From Verrucomicrobiota bacterium (GTDB taxonomy: Bacteria > Verrucomicrobiota > Verrucomicrobiia > Verrucomicrobiales > Akkermansiaceae), in contig WBXE01000110.1 of the NCBI GenBank assembly GCA_008932955.1, forward strand, positions 1 to 7,705: DNA of 7,705 nt. The letters run 5' to 3'. Position 1 is the first letter of the stretch. Each line of letters opens with the position of its first letter. The notes beneath the pieces were generated by a model. That model was not told the DNA's origin, did no database searches, and was given only the letters and a program-made list of their open reading frames with translations. The position numbers and the translations under genes are program-made. Shown one piece after another: positions 1-7,326 of this stretch.

Positions 1-801
1 AAGGCCGGCACCCTGCTGGTGCCCGCCATCAACGTCAATGACTCGGTCACCAAGGCGAAATTCGACAACCTCTACGGTTGCCGCGAGTCGCTCGTCGATG
101 GCATCAAGCGTGCCACCGATGTGATGATCTCCGGCAAGGTCGGCGTGGTCTGCGGCTACGGTGACGTCGGCAAAGGCTGCGCCCAAGCGCTGCGTGGCCA
201 GGGCGCCCAAGTGGTCGTCACCGAAGTGGATCCAATTTGCGCGCTGCAAGCCGCGATGGAAGGCTTCCGCGTGCTGCCCGTCGAGGACACCCTCGGCTGG
301 GGCGACATCTACGTCACCACCACCGGCAACAAGGATATCATTCGCCTTGAGCACATGGAGAAAATGAAGGACCAGGCTATCGTCTGCAATATCGGCCACT
401 TCGATAACGAAATCCAAATCGACAAGCTCAATAACGCCCCCGGCGTGGTTAGAAAAAACATCAAGCCGCAGGTCGACAAGTACACGTTCCCCACCGGCAA
501 CTGCATCTACATGCTCGCCGAAGGCCGCTTGGTCAACCTCGGTTGCGCCACCGGCCACCCGAGCTTCGTCATGTCCAATAGCTTCACCAACCAGACGCTC
601 GCCCAAATCGACCTCTGGAAAAATAAGGACGTCTATCAAGCCGGCCAAGTCATGGTGTTGTCCAAAGTCCTCGACGAGGAAGTCGCCCGCCTCCACCTCG
701 CCAAAATCGGTGCCAAGCTCACCCAGCTCAGCCCCGACCAAGCCGACTACATCGGCGTGCCGGTGGCAGGCCCATACAAGACCGACAGCTACCGTTATTG
801 A
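1..801 (+). CDS. ahcY: Adenosylhomocysteinase (S-adenosyl-L-homocysteine hydrolase), C-terminal part, 5' end outside window
   Basis: The enzyme reversibly splits S-adenosylhomocysteine into adenosine and homocysteine, removing the product inhibitor of SAM-dependent methyltransferases in the cytosolic activated methyl cycle. The reading frame is open from base 1, so the gene enters from the left; 266 residues are visible of a protein usually about 430-470 long. Visible residues: NDSVTKAKFDN (fragment residues 13-23) carries the catalytic Lys18, Asp22 and Asn23, with the conserved Cys27; the NAD-binding loop GYGDVGKG is at 52-59; IGHFDNEI follows at about 134; AEGRLVNLGCATGHPSFVMSNSF lies in the second half; the C-terminus K-T-D-S-Y-R-Y supplies the Lys and Tyr that reach into the NAD site of the neighbouring subunit. 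The gene ends intact with TGA at 799-801. The GTG at 19 is an internal valine codon, not a start. Family assignment is essentially certain. Confidence 0.98.
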   Translation, partial: KAGTLLVPAINVNDSVTKAKFDNLYGCRESLVDGIKRATDVMISGKVGVVCGYGDVGKGCAQALRGQGAQVVVTEVDPICALQAAMEGFRVLPVEDTLGWGDIYVTTTGNKDIIRLEHMEKMKDQAIVCNIGHFDNEIQIDKLNNAPGVVRKNIKPQVDKYTFPTGNCIYMLAEGRLVNLGCATGHPSFVMSNSFTNQTLAQIDLWKNKDVYQAGQVMVLSKVLDEEVARLHLAKIGAKLTQLSPDQADYIGVPVAGPYKTDSYRY

Positions 802-804
802 TAG

Positions 805-919
805 ATTGCTGAGGCAATGATAGGCTACCAGCCTGGCATGGACGACGGGCTGGCAGCCTGTCGTTTCATGGGCTTCCAGGCTGGCAGCGCTGTCTTCCGT
901 CACAGGTTGGAAACCTGTG
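805..919. repeat. Cluster of short imperfect hairpins between ahcY and the YyaL-family gene
   Basis: The 162-base spacer 802-963 has no open frame of note but contains five small inverted repeats in a row. The first is ATTGC-TGAG-GCAAT at 805-818, just after the ahcY stop. Then come variants of one motif, AGGCT-nnn-AGCCT: 822-834 (loop ACC); 842-864 (a 10-base stem with one G-T pair, loop GGC); a degraded copy at 878-894; and 901-919 (CACAGGTT-GGA-AACCTGTG, a perfect 8-base stem). The motif copies begin roughly every 20-35 bases. None is followed by a T tract, so they are not classical intrinsic terminators, though folding after the ahcY stop could protect or end the transcript. I recall similar CAGGCTGGAAGCCTG-like intergenic hairpins from Verrucomicrobia and Planctomycetes, but cannot verify this here. 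Confidence 0.6.
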
Positions 920-963
920 TTCTAGGCGACCCGCCCGTGTTGTTCTCCTGATCCTATTCAACG

Positions 964-2979
964 ATGCCCAATGCACTGATCCACGAAACCTCGCCCTACC
1001 TGCTGCAACACGCCCACAACCCGGTGGACTGGCAACCATGGAGCGAGCAGGCATTCGCCCGGGCCCGCAGCGAAAATAAACTCGTTTTCCTCTCTATCGG
1101 CTACTCGACGTGCCACTGGTGCCATGTGATGGAGCATGAGAGCTTCGAAAACCCACAGGTGGCTGAGGTCATCAACCGCCATTTCATCAGTGTGAAGGTG
1201 GACCGCGAGGAACGCCCGGATATCGATGCCACCTACATGGCCTATGTGCAGGCCACCACCGGCCAGGGCGGTTGGCCCATGAGCGTCTGGCTCACGCCAG
1301 CAGGGGCACCGGTATTCGGTGGCACTTATTTCCCGCCCGACAACCGCCACGGAAGACCGGGCTTTACGCGGGTCTGCGAACAACTCGGTCACTTGTGGCG
1401 CAATGAACGCACCCAACTTGAAACCAACGCCTCCAGCATGATGGAGCACCTGCGGCTCGAGGCTAGCAAGCCAGTGGCCACCCCCGGTCTGCCCGATAGA
1501 AAAGCCCACGCGGATTTCATCAATTACTGTGAGTCCGTGTTTGATGACGAGTGGGGCGGCTGGGGCGGGGCACCGAAATTCCCACGCCCTGTCGTCGTTA
1601 GAGCGCTGATGCAATTGAGCGACCGCTTTGGCAGGGACAGCGACGAGGGTCACATGGCCTGGAATATGAGTGCCACAACCTTGCGCGCCATGGCCGCTGG
1701 TGGACTCCACGACCAACTCGGCGGCGGCTTCCACCGCTACTCGGTCGACCGCTACTGGCACGTGCCGCATTACGAAAAAATGCTCTACGACCAGGCCCAG
1801 CTCGCGATGGCCTATCTCGACGCCTGGCAGATATCAGGCGAGGCATTATTCCGTGACGTGAGCGAGGGGATTTTCCGTTATCTAGTGGAAATCCTGCGTG
1901 ATCCCGGCGGCGCATATCATGCAGCGGAAGATGCCGACAGCCTGCCCACGCCACAGGCTGATCACAAGCGCGAGGGTGCGTTCTGGACCTGGGCAGCAGC
2001 TGAGATAGAGGCCTTGCTGGCACCGCGCGATGCCGCTATATTCAGCGCGGCGTTTGGCCTGCAGGCCGACGGCAACGCCCGTCCAGCCAGCGATCCGCAC
2101 GGCGAATTGATCGGACAAAACACCTTGTTCCGTGCCATGAGCGACGATGCCCTAGCCGAATTGTTTGATTGCACGCAGAGCGCCGTCCGCGAATGCCTTG
2201 CTGCGGCGATGGGCAAGCTAGCAGCCGTGCGGGCGCAACGCCCCCCGCCGCACCGCGACGACAAGATCATCACCGCATGGAACGGACTGACCCTCGGTGC
2301 CATGGCCCGCGGCGCACGGGTGTTAGAGCGTGCAGACCTAGCGGCAGCGGCCACTCGAGCGGCAGAGTTCATCAAACGCGAGTTATGGGATGGTAGCTGT
2401 CTGTTCCGCTCATGGCGTGGACAGCGCGGCAACACGCCAGCCTTCCCAGCCGACTATGTGGCGCTCATCTGCGGACTCATCGAACTTGAGGCTGTGTCGC
2501 CGGCAGCGGGTTGGCTCGACTGGGCACTCCAACTCCAAGACAAATTAGACACCGATTTCTGGGATGAGACTAGCGCGGGATACGTCATGCGCCCAGCTCT
2601 GAGCGGCAACACCCTGCGGGTCATCCGCGAAGATTACGATGGCGCTGAACCGTCGCCAAATCACCTCGCGGCAGAAAACTTACTCAAACTTGCGATCTTG
2701 TCGGATGCGCCCGAGCATGCGGCACGTGCCGAGATACTGTTGCGCGCTGGATGCCACGCGCTGGAGACCCAGGCCATCACCGCGCCACTGTTGTTAGCCG
2801 CACTCGATCTGCACGAACGTGGGGTCATGAAATTCCAAATACCGATTGCAGCACCTTCTCTAACTGTAAAACAGCTCCACGCAGCGTACTTCCCGCGTGC
2901 CGTCTTCACCCACGGCGAAGGCAAGGCCATCACCGTCTGTGAAGGCGTCACCTGTCGGAGTTTTTTGCCGGGGGCTTGA
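964..2979 (+). CDS. Thioredoxin domain-containing protein, YyaL / DUF255 / SSP411 (SPATA20-like) family
   Basis: A complete 671-residue protein, the usual length for this family. The N-terminal thioredoxin-like domain (about 1-170) has the family signature HETSPYLLQHAHNPVDW (7-23), the CHWC redox-type motif (Cys50, Cys53), VKVDREERPD (77-86), GGWPMSVWLTP (102-112) and GGTYFPP (119-125). The rest is an alpha/alpha-barrel region resembling six-hairpin glycosidases and GlcNAc 2-epimerases: APKFP (about 203-207), LGGGFHRYS (from 252), HVPHYEKMLYDQAQ, EGAFWTW and DDKIITAWNGL (from about 432). It closes with the family's paired cysteines, CEGVTC. No signal peptide is seen, so it is probably cytosolic. 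The biochemical role in bacteria is not established; a disulfide or sugar-related function is only suggested by the folds. The ATG at 964 is the first start after an in-frame TGA at 949-951, and no Shine-Dalgarno sequence is evident. It follows ahcY by 162 bases and is probably transcribed separately. Confidence 0.95.
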   Translation: MPNALIHETSPYLLQHAHNPVDWQPWSEQAFARARSENKLVFLSIGYSTCHWCHVMEHESFENPQVAEVINRHFISVKVDREERPDIDATYMAYVQATTGQGGWPMSVWLTPAGAPVFGGTYFPPDNRHGRPGFTRVCEQLGHLWRNERTQLETNASSMMEHLRLEASKPVATPGLPDRKAHADFINYCESVFDDEWGGWGGAPKFPRPVVVRALMQLSDRFGRDSDEGHMAWNMSATTLRAMAAGGLHDQLGGGFHRYSVDRYWHVPHYEKMLYDQAQLAMAYLDAWQISGEALFRDVSEGIFRYLVEILRDPGGAYHAAEDADSLPTPQADHKREGAFWTWAAAEIEALLAPRDAAIFSAAFGLQADGNARPASDPHGELIGQNTLFRAMSDDALAELFDCTQSAVRECLAAAMGKLAAVRAQRPPPHRDDKIITAWNGLTLGAMARGARVLERADLAAAATRAAEFIKRELWDGSCLFRSWRGQRGNTPAFPADYVALICGLIELEAVSPAAGWLDWALQLQDKLDTDFWDETSAGYVMRPALSGNTLRVIREDYDGAEPSPNHLAAENLLKLAILSDAPEHAARAEILLRAGCHALETQAITAPLLLAALDLHERGVMKFQIPIAAPSLTVKQLHAAYFPRAVFTHGEGKAITVCEGVTCRSFLPGA

Positions 2980-2987
2980 TCCCTGCG

Positions 2988-3002
2988 CGCAGCAATGCTG
3001 CG
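2988..3002. terminator. Small hairpin between convergent genes, possible bidirectional terminator
   Basis: The 25 bases between the stop codons of the converging YyaL-family and beta-propeller genes contain CGCAGC-AAT-GCTGCG, a perfect 6-base stem with a 3-base loop. The position suits a shared terminator, but there is no T run on either side, so it would be a weak or factor-dependent one. A 6-base stem can also arise by chance. Confidence 0.3.
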
Positions 3003-3004
3003 GC

Positions 3005-4315
3005 TCAATGCGGTGCCTGGGTGTTTCCGGCCTTCAACCGGTAGACTCCTCCTGGTGCCAGCTTCACAGGCGTGCTCCATAACAGCGTGACACCATCCTC
3101 GGAAAATACGCTGAGCTTGCCGTCGAAGGCCTCGCCGAGCGGAAGCTTGATCCACTGCCGATCCGGGCCCAGAGCGCCTTGCGCTTCATATTCCGCGCCG
3201 TTGCCAACATTGTAGTCGAGCTTGGCCGAGATCTGCACACGCTTTTGCAACCAATAGCCGAAAATCTGATTGCGTGCGCATTGCACCGAGGGACCGGCAC
3301 CATACAGCACTCCAAGAACCCTGTCCTTGCGAGTGAGGAAACCGACGGCGAAGATGTATCGGTCCATCTCCTCGCGCGCGCCGGGCAGTCGGTGCTCCGG
3401 GCCGAAAGTCTTGCCGTTATTTGACAAACTGTACCAGAGTTTGTCGGCATCTTTTACCCCTAGCCCGCCGGCATCTCCTTTTCTGTGCAGGGCCATCAGA
3501 TACCAATCCTTGCCCGCTTGGTTGAATTTCTTGACGTCATTCGGGGCATGAATGGTTGTGAGCGAGGTGCCTCCGAAGCGAAAACTCGTCGGCGTGTCTC
3601 CAACTGCCCAGTACAATTTGCCCTTATCTCTCCAGTTAGAGAAATACAGGAAAAACTTACCTTGATCGTGAAGTAGAACGTTCGCTCCATTCAAGTCGCC
3701 CAACTCGTATCCCTCGTAGCCTGCCATTTTGACGAAGTCCTTACGCTTGGCTCCATAGGGTTCGGGCGAGCCATTCCAGGTCTTGCCATCAGGACTGAAA
3801 AAGCAAATGGGTTTGTTCACCTTATTCGCATCAGGCCAGGCGGTGGCGAGCATGTGAAGCGACCCGTTGGGCATCTTCTGCACATTCACATTGGATACGT
3901 GAGTCACTTCGCCGTTGTCGATGACGGTGTGGCGATCATAAAAGTCGATAAAATCAGGAGTTTTAGCGCTAAAAATCCGATCGGTGCCCGATTCGATGCC
4001 ATCCCATCCGCTATAGAACAAGCGCCAGCCATCGTCTTCTTCAATAGCGCTGGGAGCGTAGATATTGCGGTATGCCCCACCCATGCGTGGCGCCAGAAGA
4101 GGCATGCGAACATCGGGAACCCAGTGGAGTTGATCGTTCTCCCACAGCGCGGGATTGAAAGCTCCGGCGGATACCCCCTGGATTTCCACGCAGCCCTGAG
4201 GAGCTTGTCCACCCGGGATCTGTTCGAGGCTGAAGGGTTCGCTAGTTTGCCCCAGCAGCGCAGACGGAACTACACATAATAATAGAGGAATCAGGATACA
4301 TGAGCGGCATGTCAA
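3005..4315 (-). CDS. Secreted five-bladed beta-propeller protein (GH43/GH32-like fold), function unknown
   Basis: With a TTG start at 4315 the product has 436 residues and begins with a short n-region followed by the hydrophobic stretch CILIPLLLCVVPSALLGQ (6-23), a good signal peptide with likely cleavage near Gly22. The mature protein has repeated blade-like strands: YAPSAIEEDDGWRLFYSGWD (86-105), VSNVNVQKMPNGSLHML (140-156) with the Asp-box-like SPDGKTW (174-180), NVLLHDQGKFFLYFSNW, KDWYLMALHRK with YSLSNNGKTF, and YIFAVGFLTRKDRVLGVLYG. This pattern resembles propellers of glycoside hydrolases such as GH43, GH32 and GH117, but I cannot place the acidic catalytic residues, so activity on sugars is a guess. 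The frame stays open upstream to 4600, with an ATG at 4477 giving 490 residues; that extension would bury the signal peptide and lacks a ribosome site. GGGGG lies almost against the TTG, unusually close. Sampled 60-base lines run near 50% GC against 63-68% in sampled lines of neighbouring genes, suggesting transfer. Confidence 0.75.
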   Translation of the reverse strand: MTCRSCILIPLLLCVVPSALLGQTSEPFSLEQIPGGQAPQGCVEIQGVSAGAFNPALWENDQLHWVPDVRMPLLAPRMGGAYRNIYAPSAIEEDDGWRLFYSGWDGIESGTDRIFSAKTPDFIDFYDRHTVIDNGEVTHVSNVNVQKMPNGSLHMLATAWPDANKVNKPICFFSPDGKTWNGSPEPYGAKRKDFVKMAGYEGYELGDLNGANVLLHDQGKFFLYFSNWRDKGKLYWAVGDTPTSFRFGGTSLTTIHAPNDVKKFNQAGKDWYLMALHRKGDAGGLGVKDADKLWYSLSNNGKTFGPEHRLPGAREEMDRYIFAVGFLTRKDRVLGVLYGAGPSVQCARNQIFGYWLQKRVQISAKLDYNVGNGAEYEAQGALGPDRQWIKLPLGEAFDGKLSVFSEDGVTLLWSTPVKLAPGGVYRLKAGNTQAPH

Positions 4316-4574
4316 TCCCCCTATGAGTCGTTCCAGTAGTCGACAAGAAATTAGATTGTCGGGTGAAAAGTTTTGATAGATATGGTGGGCAAGCTTTGCT
4401 GCACCACGCACGTGCAAGCCAGACCAAAAGGCGGGAAAACGGGTGATGATGGAGTGAATGCGTAGTTTGGGGGACATGGGGCTGTGGTGGGTGGTGGATT
4501 TATTAAGCGGCGGACGGCGACGGCATCGGCAGATACGCCGCAGGTACTGGCTAGAGGAAGAGCGCAGGAGTGCA

Positions 4575-7019
4575 TCATTGCCAAAAAATCTGATAGTCAA
4601 GCTGCTCCACTGCGTTGATGATGCTTCCCTTTTGTTGGTTAAAATCTGCTAGACGAACCACCCAGCGATAGGTGGTGGAGCCGTTGGGATTGCGGTCCGC
4701 ATGCCAGGACCCCTTGATGCCGAGCGGGGCGGGTGGTTGCTGGAGCTGTTCGATACGGGCGATCTGGCGGCGGGTGGTGAATTCTGCAGTCACGCAGGTT
4801 TCCTCGCGGTCGTATTCCTCGTCGCACCACTTGCGCAGGGCATAGGTGCCGGCGCCGCGCAGCACATAAAGATCCTTGCCTGTCCATTGCTTCCAGTCGC
4901 TTGGGACGAGCATTTTCACCGGCCACCAAGCGGCTGGCGCATGGACCGTGATCTTGTCACCATTCACGCTGGTCCGCGCCGCTGCCGAGCGGAGAGGGGA
5001 GGGCACATGCATGCGGAATGCCGGGTCGCCGAACAGCGTGCGGATATGCACCTGATAGTCGAAGTCCTGCGCATGGTCTTGTCCCTTGTCCAAGATGGTA
5101 GTTATGGCGCTGTTGATAGATTGGCGGTGGGCCTGTCCAATGGTCTTACCGGCGAGCACGGCAGTCCAAAACTCCATGCGCTGGAGTTCTTGCGGCGCAC
5201 AACCTTCCCTTGCATTGCCGACAAATGCCACGGCACCTTTTCTCAGCAGGCGGGCCACCACCGAACGAAAGTCGGGTTCGCGATCGAGAGCCGCCGTTAG
5301 ACAACCGCCGGACTCTACCACTGCGGGTGCCAGAAGCACATCGGCGTCCCAGCCGAAAGTGCCGCCGAGTTCGCGCCACCACGAATGATCCATGTGGGTG
5401 ATGATCGCGCAACGCGTCAACGGTGAGTCCTGACTGAAAGTTGAAACCCGTTTGCCTTTTTTGCCATCGGCGGGCGGATTCGCCCATGGCAAGTCCTCGC
5501 TGCGGTGGCGATAGGAGGCATCAAACCCAGCGTTTTCCAGCAGTTTGCCGGAAGTATTCTCCCATTGAGCCAAGCAGGCCCGGTCCTGCCATTCGGATGT
5601 TAGAAGCGACGGGTAGGTGAGCGCGCGGCTGGCATAGAGCGTCGCGAAGGAGGCGTTTTCCGCTATGACTCGAGCCACGCAGATTTCGGCGAACGGGTCG
5701 TCGTCCGCGTTGGCATATGGCAGGTCGGTGGTGACTTCGGGGACCACGCCCAGATTGCCGCGGATGGCTTGGGGGATGGCATCGGGGAATCCGACGAGGC
5801 ATAGATATTCGGGAGCGGCACCCAGCGCTTGGTAATAGCCACGCAGCTGCACGGTCAGTTCTTCGGCGCTCGGCCACGTCAGCCTCACATCCGCGTTGCC
5901 GAAACCGTTCTTGGTGCCGAGCGTGATCACATAACGCTTTCCAGCAAACTGCACCGTATCGCCGGTGGCAAAGGGACCTTCGCCGGCTCCCTGATAGGCG
6001 CCGTCACCATTCAAATCAAAATAGACATGTAGATCCCGCTCCTTGGACTGGCCGGTGAGGAGGAAATTTTTGGTAAGTCCATCTAGAGCGATCTGGCCGG
6101 TTTTAGGTGGTGCTGTAGATTGGGGGAAATTGGGCGGCAGTTTGTCCTGCATGACGGTGCCACTGAATGGGGTTTTCCAACGAGTCTCCAATGCCAGTGG
6201 CGCAACGAGTCCGTCACGTCCTGCGGCGAGCAGCACTCCAGCGAGCGATAATTTGCCTATGACCGTGCGATATCTATCCAACGGGTTGAGTGCAGCTAGA
6301 TAGTTGACGGCCAAGTGACGCTGGTTTACCCAAGCCATGACATCCGTCGCTGCGGGGAGTTCGGTGATTTGTTGGGGGGCGGGTTGGAGCGCGTGCACTT
6401 GTTTAGCACAGTGGCCGACGACGATCAGTTCCCGTGCGGCCAGCCGCTGGATTTCCCGGCGGGTGGCATCCGATAGCTGGTTGGGACCGGCAAACAGCAG
6501 TGGAGCTCGCAGGCGCGCGGCGAGGGCCGCCGCCACCACCGCCGACTCATAATCGGACTCCGGGCAGATCACCACCGTTTGGCAGCTTGGCCAGAACCAT
6601 TGACATAACTTGCACGCCGCCTCATCCGCCGCTGCGGCCTCAATGCGTTTGCAAGTCCGTCCGGCCACTTCCGCCGGGTTGCCGGAGCCGCCTAGCAAAA
6701 CCACCTGGTCCGGATGGTAGCGGCTGGCATAGTCGAGGACCTCAGGGGAAATTTCACCCGTTGCTTCCAGCGCGATGAGCGAGGGCGCTCCTTCGTTGGC
6801 CACGGTGGCCGCCGGCACCGCCGCCAGAAATGCCAGGTCCTGCCATGAGGGGCCCTGCGGCAATGGCACTAACACCGTCGTCCGTAGATGCGGGACTGCG
6901 GGATCCTCGCCACTAGCGGAATTTGCCGGCGCTTGCTCCGCCAGCGCGTACCCGGCTAACAGAACCATGGCAAGCCCATAAAACAGGTGTTTTCGAATCT
7001 GCAGGTCAGCGCGGTGCAT
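4575..7019 (-). CDS. Exported gingipain-like cysteine peptidase (peptidase C25) with N-terminal CWB2-like repeats
   Basis: An 814-residue protein. Residues 1-28 form a signal peptide (basic MHRADLQIRKH, hydrophobic LFYGLAMVLLAGYALA, cleavage after ALA). Two CWB2-like units follow: about 60-113, ending DQVVLLGGSG, and about 148-206, with SDYESAVVAAALAARLRAPL and ELIVVGHCAK. In Gram-positive S-layer proteins such repeats bind cell-wall polymers. A linker holds an EF-hand-like loop, FDLNGDG (Asp335, Asn337, Asp339). The peptidase C25 region shows YLCLVGFPDAIP (405-416), TDLPYANADDDPFAEICVAR (431-450), THMDHSWW with likely catalytic His545, ESGGCLTAALD with likely Cys573, KGAVAFVGNARE (594-605) and the closing LFGDPAFRM (662-670). 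Order and spacing match gingipain-type enzymes. Residues about 675-814 form an unrecognised, probably beta-rich domain, possibly structural or inhibitory. No type IX secretion C-terminal domain is apparent. It lies upstream of the propeller gene on the same strand. The ATG at 7019 is chosen because it gives the signal peptide; no clear Shine-Dalgarno is visible. Peptidase activity and targets are inferred. Confidence 0.82.
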   Translation of the reverse strand: MHRADLQIRKHLFYGLAMVLLAGYALAEQAPANSASGEDPAVPHLRTTVLVPLPQGPSWQDLAFLAAVPAATVANEGAPSLIALEATGEISPEVLDYASRYHPDQVVLLGGSGNPAEVAGRTCKRIEAAAADEAACKLCQWFWPSCQTVVICPESDYESAVVAAALAARLRAPLLFAGPNQLSDATRREIQRLAARELIVVGHCAKQVHALQPAPQQITELPAATDVMAWVNQRHLAVNYLAALNPLDRYRTVIGKLSLAGVLLAAGRDGLVAPLALETRWKTPFSGTVMQDKLPPNFPQSTAPPKTGQIALDGLTKNFLLTGQSKERDLHVYFDLNGDGAYQGAGEGPFATGDTVQFAGKRYVITLGTKNGFGNADVRLTWPSAEELTVQLRGYYQALGAAPEYLCLVGFPDAIPQAIRGNLGVVPEVTTDLPYANADDDPFAEICVARVIAENASFATLYASRALTYPSLLTSEWQDRACLAQWENTSGKLLENAGFDASYRHRSEDLPWANPPADGKKGKRVSTFSQDSPLTRCAIITHMDHSWWRELGGTFGWDADVLLAPAVVESGGCLTAALDREPDFRSVVARLLRKGAVAFVGNAREGCAPQELQRMEFWTAVLAGKTIGQAHRQSINSAITTILDKGQDHAQDFDYQVHIRTLFGDPAFRMHVPSPLRSAAARTSVNGDKITVHAPAAWWPVKMLVPSDWKQWTGKDLYVLRGAGTYALRKWCDEEYDREETCVTAEFTTRRQIARIEQLQQPPAPLGIKGSWHADRNPNGSTTYRWVVRLADFNQQKGSIINAVEQLDYQIFWQ

Positions 7020-7254
7020 GAGGCTGCGGGATACGCCGCCTGCGGGGGTTATCTTTCGGACGATCCCTTCTAACGGGACGTTTCAGTACAAATGAAGAAA
7101 AAGAGGGGTTTGCGCACCCGTCTAACCCGAACTCCGAAGTTGGATGCTGGCAGTCGGATAGATTAACCACAACCGAGCGCCGCGAGATCACCTGACTGAC
7201 TACTTTGCAAATAATCAGGCGAATTACACGGCTTACACAGATTGAAAGAGGTTT

Positions 7255-7283
7255 CATTTGCAACTTCTTCGAAGTTGCAAATG
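7255..7283. repeat. Perfect 13-base inverted repeat with 3-base loop
   Basis: CATTTGCAACTTC at 7255-7267 is followed by loop TTC and then GAAGTTGCAAATG at 7271-7283, an exact reverse complement. Beyond a GT bulge (7284-7285), TTTC/GAAA-type pairing could extend the stem. It sits at the centre of the larger inverted element. There is no T tract directly after the stem on the plus strand, so it is not a standard intrinsic terminator; it could be the core of a mobile or REP-like sequence or a protein-binding site. Confidence 0.8.
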
Positions 7284-7306
7284 GTGAAATATCCCACACC
7301 AAAAAA

Positions 7307-7326
7307 TCCGTGTAATTCCGTGTAAT
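7307..7326. repeat. Tandem decamer TCCGTGTAAT x2 plus partial third copy
   Basis: TCCGTGTAAT occurs at 7307-7316 and again immediately at 7317-7326, followed by the partial copy CCGTGG at 7327-7332. The array forms the right arm of the inverted element and is preceded by an A run (7301-7306) and followed by a T run (7333-7337). Confidence 0.8.

Noticed and set aside
958..2435. Long open frames on the minus strand across the YyaL-family gene (958-1770, 1598-2023, 1962-2435).
   Set aside because: They lie antisense to a gene with unmistakable family motifs, and their peptides are rich in Arg, Ala, Ser and His as expected from reading GC-rich coding DNA backwards. No domain is recognisable.
3854..4279. 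A 141-codon plus-strand frame opposite the propeller gene.
   Set aside because: The opposite strand has a coherent propeller protein with signal peptide and repeated blade motifs; the plus-strand peptide shows none.
4242..4427. An alternative minus-strand frame reading ATG codons near 4309-4300 over the signal-peptide region of the propeller gene.
   Set aside because: It stops soon after, has no hydrophobic segment, and is out of frame with the propeller protein; the in-frame TTG start gives a proper signal peptide.
4701..5300. A 199-codon plus-strand frame opposite the C25 peptidase gene, and further ones at 5086-5388 and 6434-6778.
   Set aside because: They are antisense to the peptidase and signal-peptide gene, show no motif, and are explained by absence of stops in high-GC antisense frames.
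4530..7040. GATACGCCGC occurring both at about 4531 and about 7030, flanking the C25 gene, considered as element ends.
   Set aside because: A shared 10-mer is expected many times by chance in 7.7 kb, the match does not extend, and there are no inverted termini.
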